NCBI RefSeq assembly: GCF_002284575.1
Contig: NZ_NPKJ01000070.1
Coordinates: 1-50,687, forward strand
DNA from: Mesorhizobium temperatum
GTDB taxonomy: Bacteria > Pseudomonadota > Alphaproteobacteria > Rhizobiales > Rhizobiaceae
Direction of reading: 5' to 3'
DNA: 50,687 nt
Positions 16,489-24,132 of this stretch are shown one piece after another. Position 1 is the stretch's first letter. Each line of letters begins with the position of its first letter. The position numbers and the translations under genes were made by a program. The notes under the pieces are model-generated. The model saw only the letters and a list, made by a program, of their open reading frames with translations. It had not been told where the DNA came from and did not search any database.

Positions 16489-17496
16489 TTATATGCCGCT
16501 TGCCTGATTCAATGCGGCAACGACGTTATTGCCGCTGTTCAGCTCTTCGAGCCGGGCCTTTCGTTCCGCCAGGAGCCCGAGATAATGCATGGCCACCGTC
16601 GACCCGGCAATTGCCGTTATATCGGCGTGATCATAGGCCGGCGCAACCTCCACGACATCGGCGCCGACGATATCGACCTGATTGATCTGGCGCAGCACCG
16701 ACAGGATCTTTGCCGAGGACGGCCCACCGGCGACAGGTGTGCCGGTGCCGGGCGCGAAGGCCGGGTCGAGGCAATCGATATCGAAGGTGACATAGGCCTT
16801 CTTGCCGCCGGTGCGGTCGACGATGGCATAGGCGATATCGGACGCGCGCATTTCCTCGACTTCGTGGCCGTACAGGATCTTGATCCCGAAGGTGTCGGGC
16901 GCATGGGTGCGGATGCCGATCTGGATCGAACGGTCGGGGTCGATAATGCCCTCCTTGACCGCACGGCCGACGAAGGAGCCGTGATCGATGCGCTTGCCGT
17001 CGTCCGGCCAGGTGTCCTGGTGGGCGTCGAATTGCACCAGAGCCAGCGGGCCGTGGATGGCGGCATGCGCCTTGAGCAGCGGCCAGGTGACGAAATGGTC
17101 GCCGCCGAGCGATAGCAGGAAGGCGCCGGATTTCAGGATCTTTGCCGCCTCGCGCTCGATCGTCCCAGGCGTCTTCTGGTGATTGCCACTGTCGAGCAGG
17201 CAATCGCCATAGTCGACCACGGCGAGATGTTCAAACAGATCGCGCGAGAACGGATATTGCGGATCGTTGTCGAGGATGGTCGAGGCGCGGCGAATCGCCT
17301 GCGGCCCGAAGCGCGCGCCCGGCCGGTTGGTGACGGCGGCGTCGAAGGGGATGCCCCACACCACCGCGTCCGCGCCCTTCACGTCCTTCGTGTATTTGCG
17401 TCGCATGAACGACAGCGCGCCGGCATAAGTCGGCTCGAAGGAGGCGCCCGTCCTGGCCCGGGCGGTGAAGGCGTGGTCGATGTTGCTGTTCGGCAT
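16489..17496 (-). CDS. speB: Ureohydrolase (agmatinase / guanidino-acid hydrolase family)
   Basis: This 335-residue binuclear manganese enzyme cleaves a guanidino group to urea. Metal ligands are visible in LSLGGDHFVTW, QFDAHQDTW and FDIDCLDPAFAPGTGTP. The start ATG at 17496 (MPNSNIDHAF) has AGGAGATCGCTTC before it; an upstream in-frame ATG at 17658 gives a leader without conserved features. Agmatinase is the usual annotation, but guanidinobutyrase and related hydrolases share these motifs, so the gene symbol is a family label. Being upstream of argC in the same direction it links arginine synthesis with breakdown of arginine-derived guanidines. Confidence 0.85.
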   Translation of the reverse strand: MPNSNIDHAFTARARTGASFEPTYAGALSFMRRKYTKDVKGADAVVWGIPFDAAVTNRPGARFGPQAIRRASTILDNDPQYPFSRDLFEHLAVVDYGDCLLDSGNHQKTPGTIEREAAKILKSGAFLLSLGGDHFVTWPLLKAHAAIHGPLALVQFDAHQDTWPDDGKRIDHGSFVGRAVKEGIIDPDRSIQIGIRTHAPDTFGIKILYGHEVEEMRASDIAYAIVDRTGGKKAYVTFDIDCLDPAFAPGTGTPVAGGPSSAKILSVLRQINQVDIVGADVVEVAPAYDHADITAIAGSTVAMHYLGLLAERKARLEELNSGNNVVAALNQASGI

Positions 17497-17913
17497 GAAG
17501 CGATCTCCTGTGCGTCGAGGCGCAACCTTATTGGATATAATTCTCAGAAATGCGACCCCTTCCGAGGCCATGGCGATTCGAGCTCGGTCACAAATTCTTG
17601 CTTGCCAGGTGAGCCCGCATGGCAAACCCGGAAATTGCATAGGTAAGCATGAATACAACCGATAGTAGATTTCCGTCCCGTCATGGGACGGTGTCGGCCG
17701 GGGAACGGAGCAGATTTGGGTACGCCAGGTCGGCTACATCGACCGCTACGGCGGCGTCGATGTCGGTAAGCTGATTGCCGTCGGTTCGGGATTGAAAAAC
17801 GGTCGTTTCAGCCGGCATTGACCTGACTTTCCGGCGTTAGGAAGCCGGCTTCGTTCACTGGGCTGTCACGTGCGTCGCTTAACCGGGGTTCCATCCGGTA
17901 CGGAGCGATTCTC
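17497..17913. other. 417-base intergenic region with a short coding remnant
   Basis: Besides promoters for the divergent ureohydrolase and glycerophosphodiesterase genes, the frame ending at the TGA at 17819-17821 reads WVRQVGYIDRYGGVDVGKLI and then AVGSGLKNGRFSRH with protein-like composition but has no start codon. It may be the tail of a lost gene. No family was recognised. Confidence 0.3.
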
Positions 17914-18972
17914 ATGCGAACGACCTGGCTGAACCTTCTCCTTGCCGCCGCCCTGGTGCTGTTCACAGGCTCGGCATCGGCAGGCGAAACACGCGCCAGA
18001 CAGATTCTAGACCGTTTCGAACACGCCAACCAGTGGCGCGACCATGTCATGGTGGCGGCACACCGCGCCGGCAGCATGCAGGCCCGCAAGACGCTCTATG
18101 CGGAGAACTCGATCGCCGCCGTCGAGGCATCGATCGCGCTTGGTGCTGAAATCGTCGAGGTCGACGTCAGGCGCTCGAAGGACGGCCAGTTCGTCGTCAT
18201 GCATGACAGCTGGCTCGACCGCACGACGAACTGCAAGGGCGAGGTGGTCAAGCGCACGTTGGCCGAGCTCAAAACCTGCAGGCTGGTGATCGAAGGCACC
18301 GGCGCCGTCACTGATGGGCCGGTTTCGACGCTGCGCGAGATGCTGATGGCGACCAAGGACAGGATCCTGATCAACATCGACAACAAGCTCGATGTCGACA
18401 GCCTGGCCGGCATGATCGCCGTTGCGCGCGACCTGGGCATGGCCGAACAGGTGATCGTCAAGGAAAACCTGTGGAACCCGGCCAGGATCACCACTGTCAA
18501 GGCCGCCATGGGTGCGATCGGCAGTGGGTTCCAGTTCATGCCGATCATCGCCGACGACGCGGTTCGCGACGCCGGCTTCGCCGAGAAAGTCAGCGGGATA
18601 TTTTCGCCGCGTGCGGTTGAGATGATCAACTGGCGGGCGGGATCAGAGACGCTGACCGACACCGGCGGTCCGCTGTTCAGCCCCCGCATGCGCGCTGCTG
18701 CGATTAGGGGCGACTGGCACATCTGGGCCAACACCTACGCCATCGTCAACAAGCCGGGCGGCTTCCTTGCCGGCGGTCGCGGCGACGAGTTGGCAGTGCT
18801 CGCCAGCCTGCCGCGCGAGACCTACGGCTTCTGGGCCGAGCGGGGCGCCACAATCATCCAGACCGACGAGCCGAAAGCGGCGATCGATTGGCTGGCGGCG
18901 AACGGCTACCGCGTGCCATATTCTGATGAGGTGCGGCCGGCGGAGCCGGCGAACACCGCGAGCATCAACTAG
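17914..18972 (+). CDS. Secreted glycerophosphodiester phosphodiesterase family protein
   Basis: This 352-residue protein starts with a Sec signal peptide (about 1-23, cut after SASAG). The GDPD TIM-barrel begins with VAAHRAGSM (catalytic histidine, about 48), then ENSIAAVEASIALGAEIVEV with the E-x-D metal pair in EVDVRRSKDGQFVVMHD, the second catalytic histidine (about 89) and LDRTTNCKG. The C-terminal part keeps the fold's late strands (LAGMIAVARDLG, IIQTDEPKAAIDWLAANG). It likely hydrolyses glycerophosphodiesters in the periplasm to glycerol-3-phosphate. The start ATG is at 17914. A perfect nine-base-pair hairpin (18994-19015) follows the stop and may end the transcript. Confidence 0.88.
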   Translation: MRTTWLNLLLAAALVLFTGSASAGETRARQILDRFEHANQWRDHVMVAAHRAGSMQARKTLYAENSIAAVEASIALGAEIVEVDVRRSKDGQFVVMHDSWLDRTTNCKGEVVKRTLAELKTCRLVIEGTGAVTDGPVSTLREMLMATKDRILINIDNKLDVDSLAGMIAVARDLGMAEQVIVKENLWNPARITTVKAAMGAIGSGFQFMPIIADDAVRDAGFAEKVSGIFSPRAVEMINWRAGSETLTDTGGPLFSPRMRAAAIRGDWHIWANTYAIVNKPGGFLAGGRGDELAVLASLPRETYGFWAERGATIIQTDEPKAAIDWLAANGYRVPYSDEVRPAEPANTASIN

Positions 18973-18993
18973 ACGTGGTGGCCGAAGCTGCCG

Positions 18994-19015
18994 ATCTCCC
19001 CCTTGTGGGGGAGAT
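18994..19015. repeat. Hairpin repeat ATCTCCCCC-TTGT-GGGGGAGAT
   Basis: A perfect nine-base-pair stem with a TTGT loop lies 22 bases after the glycerophosphodiesterase stop. The core CCCCTTGTGGGG recurs in the repeats at 38209-38231 and 38365-38393. It sits in the convergent gap before the aldo/keto reductase and could act as a weak transcription barrier, but no T-run follows. Confidence 0.6.
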
Positions 19016-19095
19016 GCCCGGCAGGGCAGAGGGGGCGCTGTCCCGCCAGCCTGTTGATCGGGGGGAGATTGGCCCGTTGCCGCTTTCGCCAATCC

Positions 19096-19968
19096 TCAGG
19101 CGGCCATCGCCACGCCGTCCAATTCCCTGACGGCATCCTCCGGCAGGTTGAGTTCGGCTGCGGCAAGATTCTCCCGCAAATGCGCCACGGAAGACGTGCC
19201 GGGGATGAGCAGGATATTGGGCGCGCGACCGAGCAGCCAGGCGAGCGCGACCTGCATCGGCGTGGCGCCCAGGCGCTGAGCGACGCCGGACAGGGTAGAC
19301 GACTGCAGCGGGTTGAAGCCGCCGAGCGGAAAGAACGGCACGTACGCGATGCCGTCGCGGGCGAGTTTGTCGATCAAGGCCTCGTCGCCCCTGTGGGCCA
19401 GATTGTATTGGTTCTGCACGCAGACGATTTTGGCGATGCGTCGCGCCTCTTCGATCTGTGCTGACGTGACATTGCTTAGCCCGATATGGCGCACCAAACC
19501 CTGCCGCTGCAGCCCGGCCAGCACAGTGAGCGGCGCCTCGATCGACCCTTCGGCAGGGCCATGCGCGTCGAACATAATCCTGAGATTGACCACGTCCAGC
19601 ACGTCGAGCCCGAGATTGCGCAGATTGTCGTGCACTGCTTGGGTTAGCTCGTCGGCCGAGAAGGCCGGCAGCCATGATCCGTCTTCGCCGCGCCGGGCGC
19701 CGATCTTGGTGACAATGACGAGGTCGTCCGGATAGGGCGCGAGCGCCTCGCGGATCAGCAGATTGGTGACGTGCGGCCCGTAGAAATCGCTGGTGTCTAT
19801 GTGATTGACCCCGCGCGCAACAGCTTCGCGCAGCACGGCCAAGGCTGCATCGTGATCTTTGGGCGGACCAAAGACACCGGGTCCTGCGAGCTGCATGGCG
19901 CCGTAGCCGAGCCGCTTCACGGTGCGGTCGCCGAGAGTGAACGTGCCGGAAAGGTCAATGCTGGACAT
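19096..19968 (-). CDS. Aldo/keto reductase
   Basis: This 290-residue NADPH-dependent oxidoreductase has a TIM-barrel fold. KRLGYGAMQLAGPGVFG opens the barrel. The catalytic tetrad candidates are Asp in HIDTSDFYG with Tyr four residues on, and Lys in LVIVTKIGAR. The region corresponding to the catalytic His contains NLRIMFDAHGPAEGS instead of the usual LYYLHRPD, so the fourth position is not obvious. RHIGLSNVTSAQIEEARR and PGTSSVAHLRENLAAAEL are the cofactor-binding blocks. The substrate is unknown. It is divergent from a LysR regulator, with a dyad in the 94-base gap, which suggests that regulator controls it. Confidence 0.87.
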   Translation of the reverse strand: MSSIDLSGTFTLGDRTVKRLGYGAMQLAGPGVFGPPKDHDAALAVLREAVARGVNHIDTSDFYGPHVTNLLIREALAPYPDDLVIVTKIGARRGEDGSWLPAFSADELTQAVHDNLRNLGLDVLDVVNLRIMFDAHGPAEGSIEAPLTVLAGLQRQGLVRHIGLSNVTSAQIEEARRIAKIVCVQNQYNLAHRGDEALIDKLARDGIAYVPFFPLGGFNPLQSSTLSGVAQRLGATPMQVALAWLLGRAPNILLIPGTSSVAHLRENLAAAELNLPEDAVRELDGVAMAA

Positions 19969-20031
19969 GGTCTATCTCCGTTCAAGATGACACTGAGATA
20001 GGCGCTGTCAGATCTCACGATAATTGGGTAC

Positions 20032-20054
20032 ATTCCGCACGGGCTGTACGGAAT
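20032..20054. promoter_or_regulatory. Putative LysR operator ATTCCG-N11-CGGAAT
   Basis: Perfect six-base arms (20032-20037 and 20049-20054) with an eleven-base spacer lie in the 94-base gap between the divergent aldo/keto reductase and LysR genes, ending 8 bases before the regulator start. The spacing matches the T-N11-A style of LysR binding sites, and the site would overlap the regulator's translation initiation region. Confidence 0.5.
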
Positions 20055-20062
20055 ATCGAACA

Positions 20063-20971
20063 ATGAAGATCGATCTCGGAGACCTGAACGCCTTCGTGGC
20101 CGTAGCGCGAGCCAAGGGTTTTCGCGATGGCGCCCGCGCGAGCGGCGGCAGTGCGTCGGGCTTGAGCGAGGCGGTGCGCCGCCTCGAGACGCAGCTCGGT
20201 GTCAGGCTGCTCAACAGGACGACCCGCAGCGTCGTCTTGACCGAAGCGGGCGCGAGCTTGCTGGCCCGGCTCGGCCCAGCCTTGACCGAGGTGGAATCGG
20301 CCCTCGACGTTGTGAATGGCTTCCGCGACAGGCCGGCAGGTACGTTGCGCCTTAACGTGCCGGTCAGCGCGGCGCGACTGGTGCTGCCCAGCATCGTCCC
20401 GGGGTTTCTCGCTGCCTATCCCGGCATCCGGCTGGAGGTGATCGCCGAGGAGAGCTTTGTCGACGTACTGGCGGCAGGCTGCGATGCCGGGATCCGTTAC
20501 GACGAGCGGCTGGAACAGGACATGATCGCGGTGCCGATCGGACCGCGCCTTCAGCGCTTTGCCACCGCCGCCAGCCCTGCCTACCTTGATCGCCATGGCC
20601 GGCCGCAACACCCGCGCGACCTGCTCGGCCACGCCTGCCTGCGCGGCCGCTTCGCCAGCGGGGCGATGCCGCCATGGGAATTCGAGCGTGCCGGCGAGGT
20701 GGTGCGGGTCGATCCGACGGGGCCGCTTCTCGTGACCCTGGGCGGAGCGGCCGATCTCGCCGTCGATGCAGCCATCGCCAGTACCGGCATTGTCAGCCTG
20801 TTCGAGGATTGGCTTCGCCCTTACTTTGAGAGCGGTGTGCTCGAACCCGTCCTCGAACCTTGGTGGCAGAGCTTCCCCGGGCCGTTCCTCTATTATCCCG
20901 GCCGGCGTCTCGTGCCGGCGCCGTTGCGGGCGTTTATCGACTTCATCAAAGTACCGGCCGATCGGTCTTGA
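20063..20971 (+). CDS. LysR-family transcriptional regulator
   Basis: This 302-residue protein has a winged helix-turn-helix at the N-terminus (DLNAFVAVARAKGFRDGARA, SGLSEAVRRLETQLGVRLLN, RTTRSVVLTEAGASLLAR) and a periplasmic-binding-like effector domain from about 90 (GTLRLNVPVSAARLVLPSIV). The helix reads ARASGGSASGLSEAVRRLE, slightly longer than the norm, as in the subgroup near aldo/keto reductases and short-chain dehydrogenases. The ATG at 20063 (MKIDLGDLNAF) fits the family start; the frame extends 13 codons further up without support. It probably regulates the divergent aldo/keto reductase and itself. A strong bidirectional hairpin at 21001-21026 follows. Confidence 0.9.
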   Translation: MKIDLGDLNAFVAVARAKGFRDGARASGGSASGLSEAVRRLETQLGVRLLNRTTRSVVLTEAGASLLARLGPALTEVESALDVVNGFRDRPAGTLRLNVPVSAARLVLPSIVPGFLAAYPGIRLEVIAEESFVDVLAAGCDAGIRYDERLEQDMIAVPIGPRLQRFATAASPAYLDRHGRPQHPRDLLGHACLRGRFASGAMPPWEFERAGEVVRVDPTGPLLVTLGGAADLAVDAAIASTGIVSLFEDWLRPYFESGVLEPVLEPWWQSFPGPFLYYPGRRLVPAPLRAFIDFIKVPADRS

Positions 20972-21000
20972 ATTTGGGCCAGGTTGGTAATCACCAAAAG

Positions 21001-21026
21001 AAAAGGCCGCCCGGAGGCGGCCTTTT
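21001..21026. terminator. Bidirectional intrinsic terminator between LysR gene and rpsI
   Basis: Perfect eleven-base-pair stem AAAAGGCCGCC / GGCGGCCTTTT with loop CGGA. T-rich tails follow on both strands, so it can end both the LysR transcript (plus) and the rplM-rpsI transcript (minus). Confidence 0.85.
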
Positions 21027-21050
21027 CGAATTTCTGAAGCTGCGCAGTGC

Positions 21051-21533
21051 TTAGCGCTTCGAGAACTGGAAGCTGCGGCGGGCCTTCGCCTTGCCGTACT
21101 TCTTGCGCTCAACGACGCGGCTGTCGCGGGTCAGGAAGCCGCCCTTCTTGAGCACGCCGCGCAGCGCCGGCTCGTAATAGGTCAGCGCCTTGGAGATGCC
21201 GTGGCGCACCGCACCGGCCTGGCCGGAAAGGCCGCCGCCGATGACCGTGGCGACGATGTCGTACTGGCCGGCGCGGTTGGCAGCGATGATCGGCTGGTTG
21301 AGGATCATCTGCAGGACCGGGCGTGCGAAATATTCGGCGAACACCTTGTCGTTGACGACGATCTTGCCGGAGCCGGGCTTCACCCAGACACGCGCGATGG
21401 CGTTCTTGCGCTTGCCGGTGGCATAGGCGCGGCCCGACTTGTCGAGCTTCTGGACATGGACGGGTGCAGCCGGCTGCGTGTTGGTGTTGCCGGTGGCAGT
21501 TCCGAGTTCTGCGAGCGAGGAAAGCTCAGCCAT
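21051..21533 (-). CDS. rpsI: 30S ribosomal protein S9
   Basis: This 160-residue protein is a small-subunit component whose C-terminal tail reaches the decoding site. The conserved core begins at GRAYATGKRKNAIARVWVKP (about 35-54), continues with VGGGLSGQAGAVRHGISKAL-like sequence and ends with the invariant KYGKAKARRSFQFSKR tail. The first 30 residues (acidic, alanine/threonine-rich) are an extension common in Alphaproteobacteria. One base separates it from the upstream rplM stop, so the two are cotranscribed. Confidence 0.98.
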   Translation of the reverse strand: MAELSSLAELGTATGNTNTQPAAPVHVQKLDKSGRAYATGKRKNAIARVWVKPGSGKIVVNDKVFAEYFARPVLQMILNQPIIAANRAGQYDIVATVIGGGLSGQAGAVRHGISKALTYYEPALRGVLKKGGFLTRDSRVVERKKYGKAKARRSFQFSKR

Positions 21534-21534
21534 T

Positions 21535-21999
21535 TTACGAAACCTTCTTGTTCTTGGCGTTCAGCTTGGCCACGTCGAGCGTGACGGGCTGCTGGGCGAC
21601 ATGCGGATGTTCCGTGCCTGCATAGACGCGGAGATTCTTCATCTGGCGACGGCCGAGCGGACCACGCGGGATCATGCGTTCGACGGCCTTCTCAACGACA
21701 CGCTCGGGGAAACGGCCCTCGAGCAGCTGGCGCGCGGTGCGCTCCTTGATGCCGCCGGGGTGGCCGGTGTGCCAGTAATAGACCTTGTCGGTGAATTTCT
21801 TGCCGGTGAACACCACCTTGTCGGCATTGATGACGATGACGTTGTCGCCGTCGTCGACATGCGGGGTGAAAGTGGGCTTGTGCTTGCCGCGAAGATGATT
21901 GGCGATGACAGTGGCGAGACGGCCGACGACGAGACCCTCGGCGTCGATCAGCACCCACTTCTTCACCACATCCGCAGGCTTCTGCGAAAAGGTTGCCAT
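21535..21999 (-). CDS. rplM: 50S ribosomal protein L13
   Basis: This 154-residue large-subunit protein starts at the ATG at 21999 (MATFSQKPADVVKKWVLIDA); an in-frame codon 11 triplets upstream adds MGEGPNRKQQS without support. VVGRLATVIANHLRGKHKP, VIVINADKVVFTGKK and MIPRGPLGRRQMKNLRVYAG are the L13 hallmarks. It is first in the rplM-rpsI operon, with a strong sigma-70 type promoter at 22140-22168 and a stem-loop in the untranslated leader. Confidence 0.98.
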   Translation of the reverse strand: MATFSQKPADVVKKWVLIDAEGLVVGRLATVIANHLRGKHKPTFTPHVDDGDNVIVINADKVVFTGKKFTDKVYYWHTGHPGGIKERTARQLLEGRFPERVVEKAVERMIPRGPLGRRQMKNLRVYAGTEHPHVAQQPVTLDVAKLNAKNKKVS

Positions 22000-22104
22000 G
22001 GATTGTTGCTTTCGGTTCGGACCTTCCCCCATTCACGATCGACAAGGGAAGGCGTTTCTTGTTGCTTGGATTGACGCAGAGCGCTCGCCCGCCGCCAATA
22101 ACAA

Positions 22105-22130
22105 AACGGCGGCCTTTGCGGGCCGCTGTT
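22105..22130 (-). promoter_or_regulatory. Stem-loop in the rplM-rpsI leader
   Basis: On the minus strand the arms AACAGCGGCC and GGCCGCCGTT pair at nine of ten positions around loop CGCAAA and are followed by TTGTTATT. It begins only a few bases after the likely transcription start and about 105 bases before the rplM ATG. It could be an attenuator or a ribosomal-protein binding site; no known leader family was recognised. Confidence 0.5.
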
Positions 22131-22139
22131 CTGTGAGGG

Positions 22140-22168
22140 CTTATAGGTGAGGGCGGTTATCGCGTCAA
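22140..22168 (-). promoter_or_regulatory. Sigma-70-type promoter of rplM-rpsI
   Basis: On the minus strand TTGACG (22168-22163) and TATAAG (22145-22140) are separated by exactly 17 bases. This is the best promoter match I found in the window and lies upstream of a ribosomal protein operon, with a leader of about 130 bases. Confidence 0.75.
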
Positions 22169-22230
22169 GGCTGGTGAAAACCAACAGGGTAGGAAAAATA
22201 CAGTAAAAACAAAGGTTTGAGTGAAAGGTA

Positions 22231-22695
22231 TTATTTTACCTCATCATCAAACCGCTTCGGCGGCATCGAATAGGTTCCCGTGGCGTGCGCTACCGTGTGT
22301 CCGCCCGGTCCGGCGACGATGTCGATTTCGAACACCATCAGGTTCTTGCCCAGCTTCAGGATCCGGCAATGGCCGTCGATCGATCCGGCCTCGGCTTTGC
22401 GGACAAAATTGATGTTGAGATTGGTGGTCACCGAAAGCGCATCCGGCCCGGCATGCGAAAGCACGCAGACATAGCCGCCAATGTCGGCCAGCGTGAACAG
22501 TGACGGGCCTGACACGGTTCCGCCGGGGCGCAAATGCCGCTCGTCGGCATTCAGGCGCACCGTGCAGCCGCCCGGAAACACGTCGATCGCCTCGTAGAAG
22601 GTGAACTGGTCGTTGAGCTGCGGATAGACGGTCTCCATCAGCGCATTGACTTGCGCGGCAGTCAGCACCGGCTTGAGATTGTTTTGGCCGGGCAT
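22231..22695 (-). CDS. PaaI-family hotdog-fold thioesterase
   Basis: This 154-residue protein has the single hotdog fold of acyl-CoA thioesterases. RHLRPGGTVSGPSLFTLADI contains the conserved glycine and aspartate of the helix (about 55-75), and SVTTNLNINFVRKAEAGSID is the next strand pair. The C-terminal strand block is GHTVAHATGTYSMPPKRF. It hydrolyses some acyl-CoA in the cytoplasm; specificity is not visible. It is transcribed away from the enoyl-CoA hydratase gene at 22874, with about 180 bases between them. Confidence 0.85.
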   Translation of the reverse strand: MPGQNNLKPVLTAAQVNALMETVYPQLNDQFTFYEAIDVFPGGCTVRLNADERHLRPGGTVSGPSLFTLADIGGYVCVLSHAGPDALSVTTNLNINFVRKAEAGSIDGHCRILKLGKNLMVFEIDIVAGPGGHTVAHATGTYSMPPKRFDDEVK

Positions 22696-22873
22696 AGGCG
22701 GTTTCCTATATACGGCGCCGTAGGGCCGGCGGTCTCAAGGCGAGGGCGCTTGGCTGAGGCCGCGCTGCCGAGAAAACACGTCTCAAGGCTGTTCTTCAAT
22801 CGGCAGCGTGCTAGTTCTTTTGTTCCATGGCCCGCGAATCCGATGCCCGCTGGCCGATGAAGGGGTTGGAGAC

Positions 22874-23695
22874 ATGGCTGAAATCGTCGCCATCAAGCCG
22901 GCTGTTGCCGAAGGTCCTGTTGTCGCGAGGCTGGACAAGGGCGTGCTCCGCCTCACGCTCACCAATCCGCCGGCCAATGCGCTGTCGCTGGCGGTTATGG
23001 CGGCGCTGATGGCGGAGCTCGACCGCGCCAAATCAGACAGATCCGTCCGCGTCATCATCCTGGCGGCGGCCGGAAAGATGTTTTGCGCCGGACACGACCT
23101 CAAGGAAATGACGGCGCGCCGCGCCGACGCCGATCGCGGCAAGGCATTCTTCGAGGAGACGTTTTCCGCTTGCGCGGCACTGATGCAGGCGATCGTGCGC
23201 CATCCCAAGCCGGTGATCGCCGAGGTCGATGGTCTGGCGACGGCGGCTGGGGCGCAACTGGTCGCGAGCTGCGATCTGGCGATCGCCTCGCATGAGGCGA
23301 CCTTCTGCACGCCCGGCGTCAATATCGGGCTGTTCTGCTCGACGCCGATGGTGGCGCTGTCGCGCAACGTCTCGCGCAAGCACGCGATGGAGATGCTTTT
23401 GACCGGCGAGACCATCGATGCGGCGACGGCCAAGGAATTCGGCCTGGTCAATCGCGTGGTGCCGCGCGAATATCTGAATCAGATTGTCACCAAATACGCG
23501 CAAACCATTGCTGCAAAATCGGCATTGGTCGTGAAGACCGGCAAGGAAGCCTTCTACGCGCAGGCCGAGATGGGGCTGGCCGAGGCCTATGCCTACACTG
23601 GCCGCGTCATGGTCGACAATATGCTGGCGCGCGACGCGGAAGAGGGCATCGGCGCCTTCATCGGCAAGCGCAAGCCGGAATGGACGGACGAATAG
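22874..23695 (+). CDS. Enoyl-CoA hydratase/isomerase family protein
   Basis: This 273-residue crotonase-fold enzyme starts at the ATG at 22874 (MAEIVAIKPAVAEG). The first oxyanion-hole segment is MFCAGHDLKEM (about 74-84), where AGHDLKE is typical of the ECHDC3/Ech1-like subgroup. The second is AEVDGLATAAGAQLVASCDL (about 116-135), then FCTPGVNIGLFCSTPMVALS. The glutamate that acts in classic hydratases at the second loop is replaced in the region AAGAQLVA, so hydration activity is not assured. Its stop is 2 bases before the VOC gene start, and the series continues through the AAA ATPase and CoA-binding genes. Confidence 0.88.
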   Translation: MAEIVAIKPAVAEGPVVARLDKGVLRLTLTNPPANALSLAVMAALMAELDRAKSDRSVRVIILAAAGKMFCAGHDLKEMTARRADADRGKAFFEETFSACAALMQAIVRHPKPVIAEVDGLATAAGAQLVASCDLAIASHEATFCTPGVNIGLFCSTPMVALSRNVSRKHAMEMLLTGETIDAATAKEFGLVNRVVPREYLNQIVTKYAQTIAAKSALVVKTGKEAFYAQAEMGLAEAYAYTGRVMVDNMLARDAEEGIGAFIGKRKPEWTDE

Positions 23696-23697
23696 AC

Positions 23698-24120
23698 ATG
23701 GAACCCCGCATCTCCATCATCACCATCGCCGTCGACGATCTCGATCGCGCCACACGCTTCTACGAGGCGATGGGTCTGACCCGCCATGCCGGGATCACCG
23801 ACGGCGTCGCCTTCTTCCAGATGGGCGGCGTCATTCTCGGGCTGTTTCCGCGCGAAAGCGCCGAAGCGGATTCAGGCATCACCTTCGGCACGGCGCCGTC
23901 GGCGATTTACCTCGCCTACAATACCCGCTCCGACACGGAAGTCGATCACGTGCTTGCGATGGCCGAGAAGGCCGGCGGTCGTATCGTCAAGCCGGCCGGC
24001 CGCGCCTTCTGGGGCGGCTGGTACGGTTATTTCGCCGACACGGAAGGGCATGTCTGGGAAGTGGCGCACAATCCGGCTTTTCCGATCGCGGAAGACGGCA
24101 GCATCTCGCTGCCGGGCTGA
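23698..24120 (+). CDS. VOC (glyoxalase/dioxygenase fold) family protein
   Basis: This 140-residue protein has the beta-alpha-beta-beta-beta repeat of the vicinal oxygen chelate fold: ISIITIAVDDLDRATRFYEA near the start, AFFQMGGVILGLFPRES in the middle, and WGGWYGYFADTEGHVWEVAH with the C-terminal metal-ligand-like glutamate and histidine. The ATG at 23698 follows the enoyl-CoA hydratase stop by 2 bases. The reaction is unknown; small VOC proteins of this type are often annotated as glyoxalases without proof. Confidence 0.88.
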   Translation: MEPRISIITIAVDDLDRATRFYEAMGLTRHAGITDGVAFFQMGGVILGLFPRESAEADSGITFGTAPSAIYLAYNTRSDTEVDHVLAMAEKAGGRIVKPAGRAFWGGWYGYFADTEGHVWEVAHNPAFPIAEDGSISLPG

Positions 24121-24132
24121 TCCCACTGCCAG

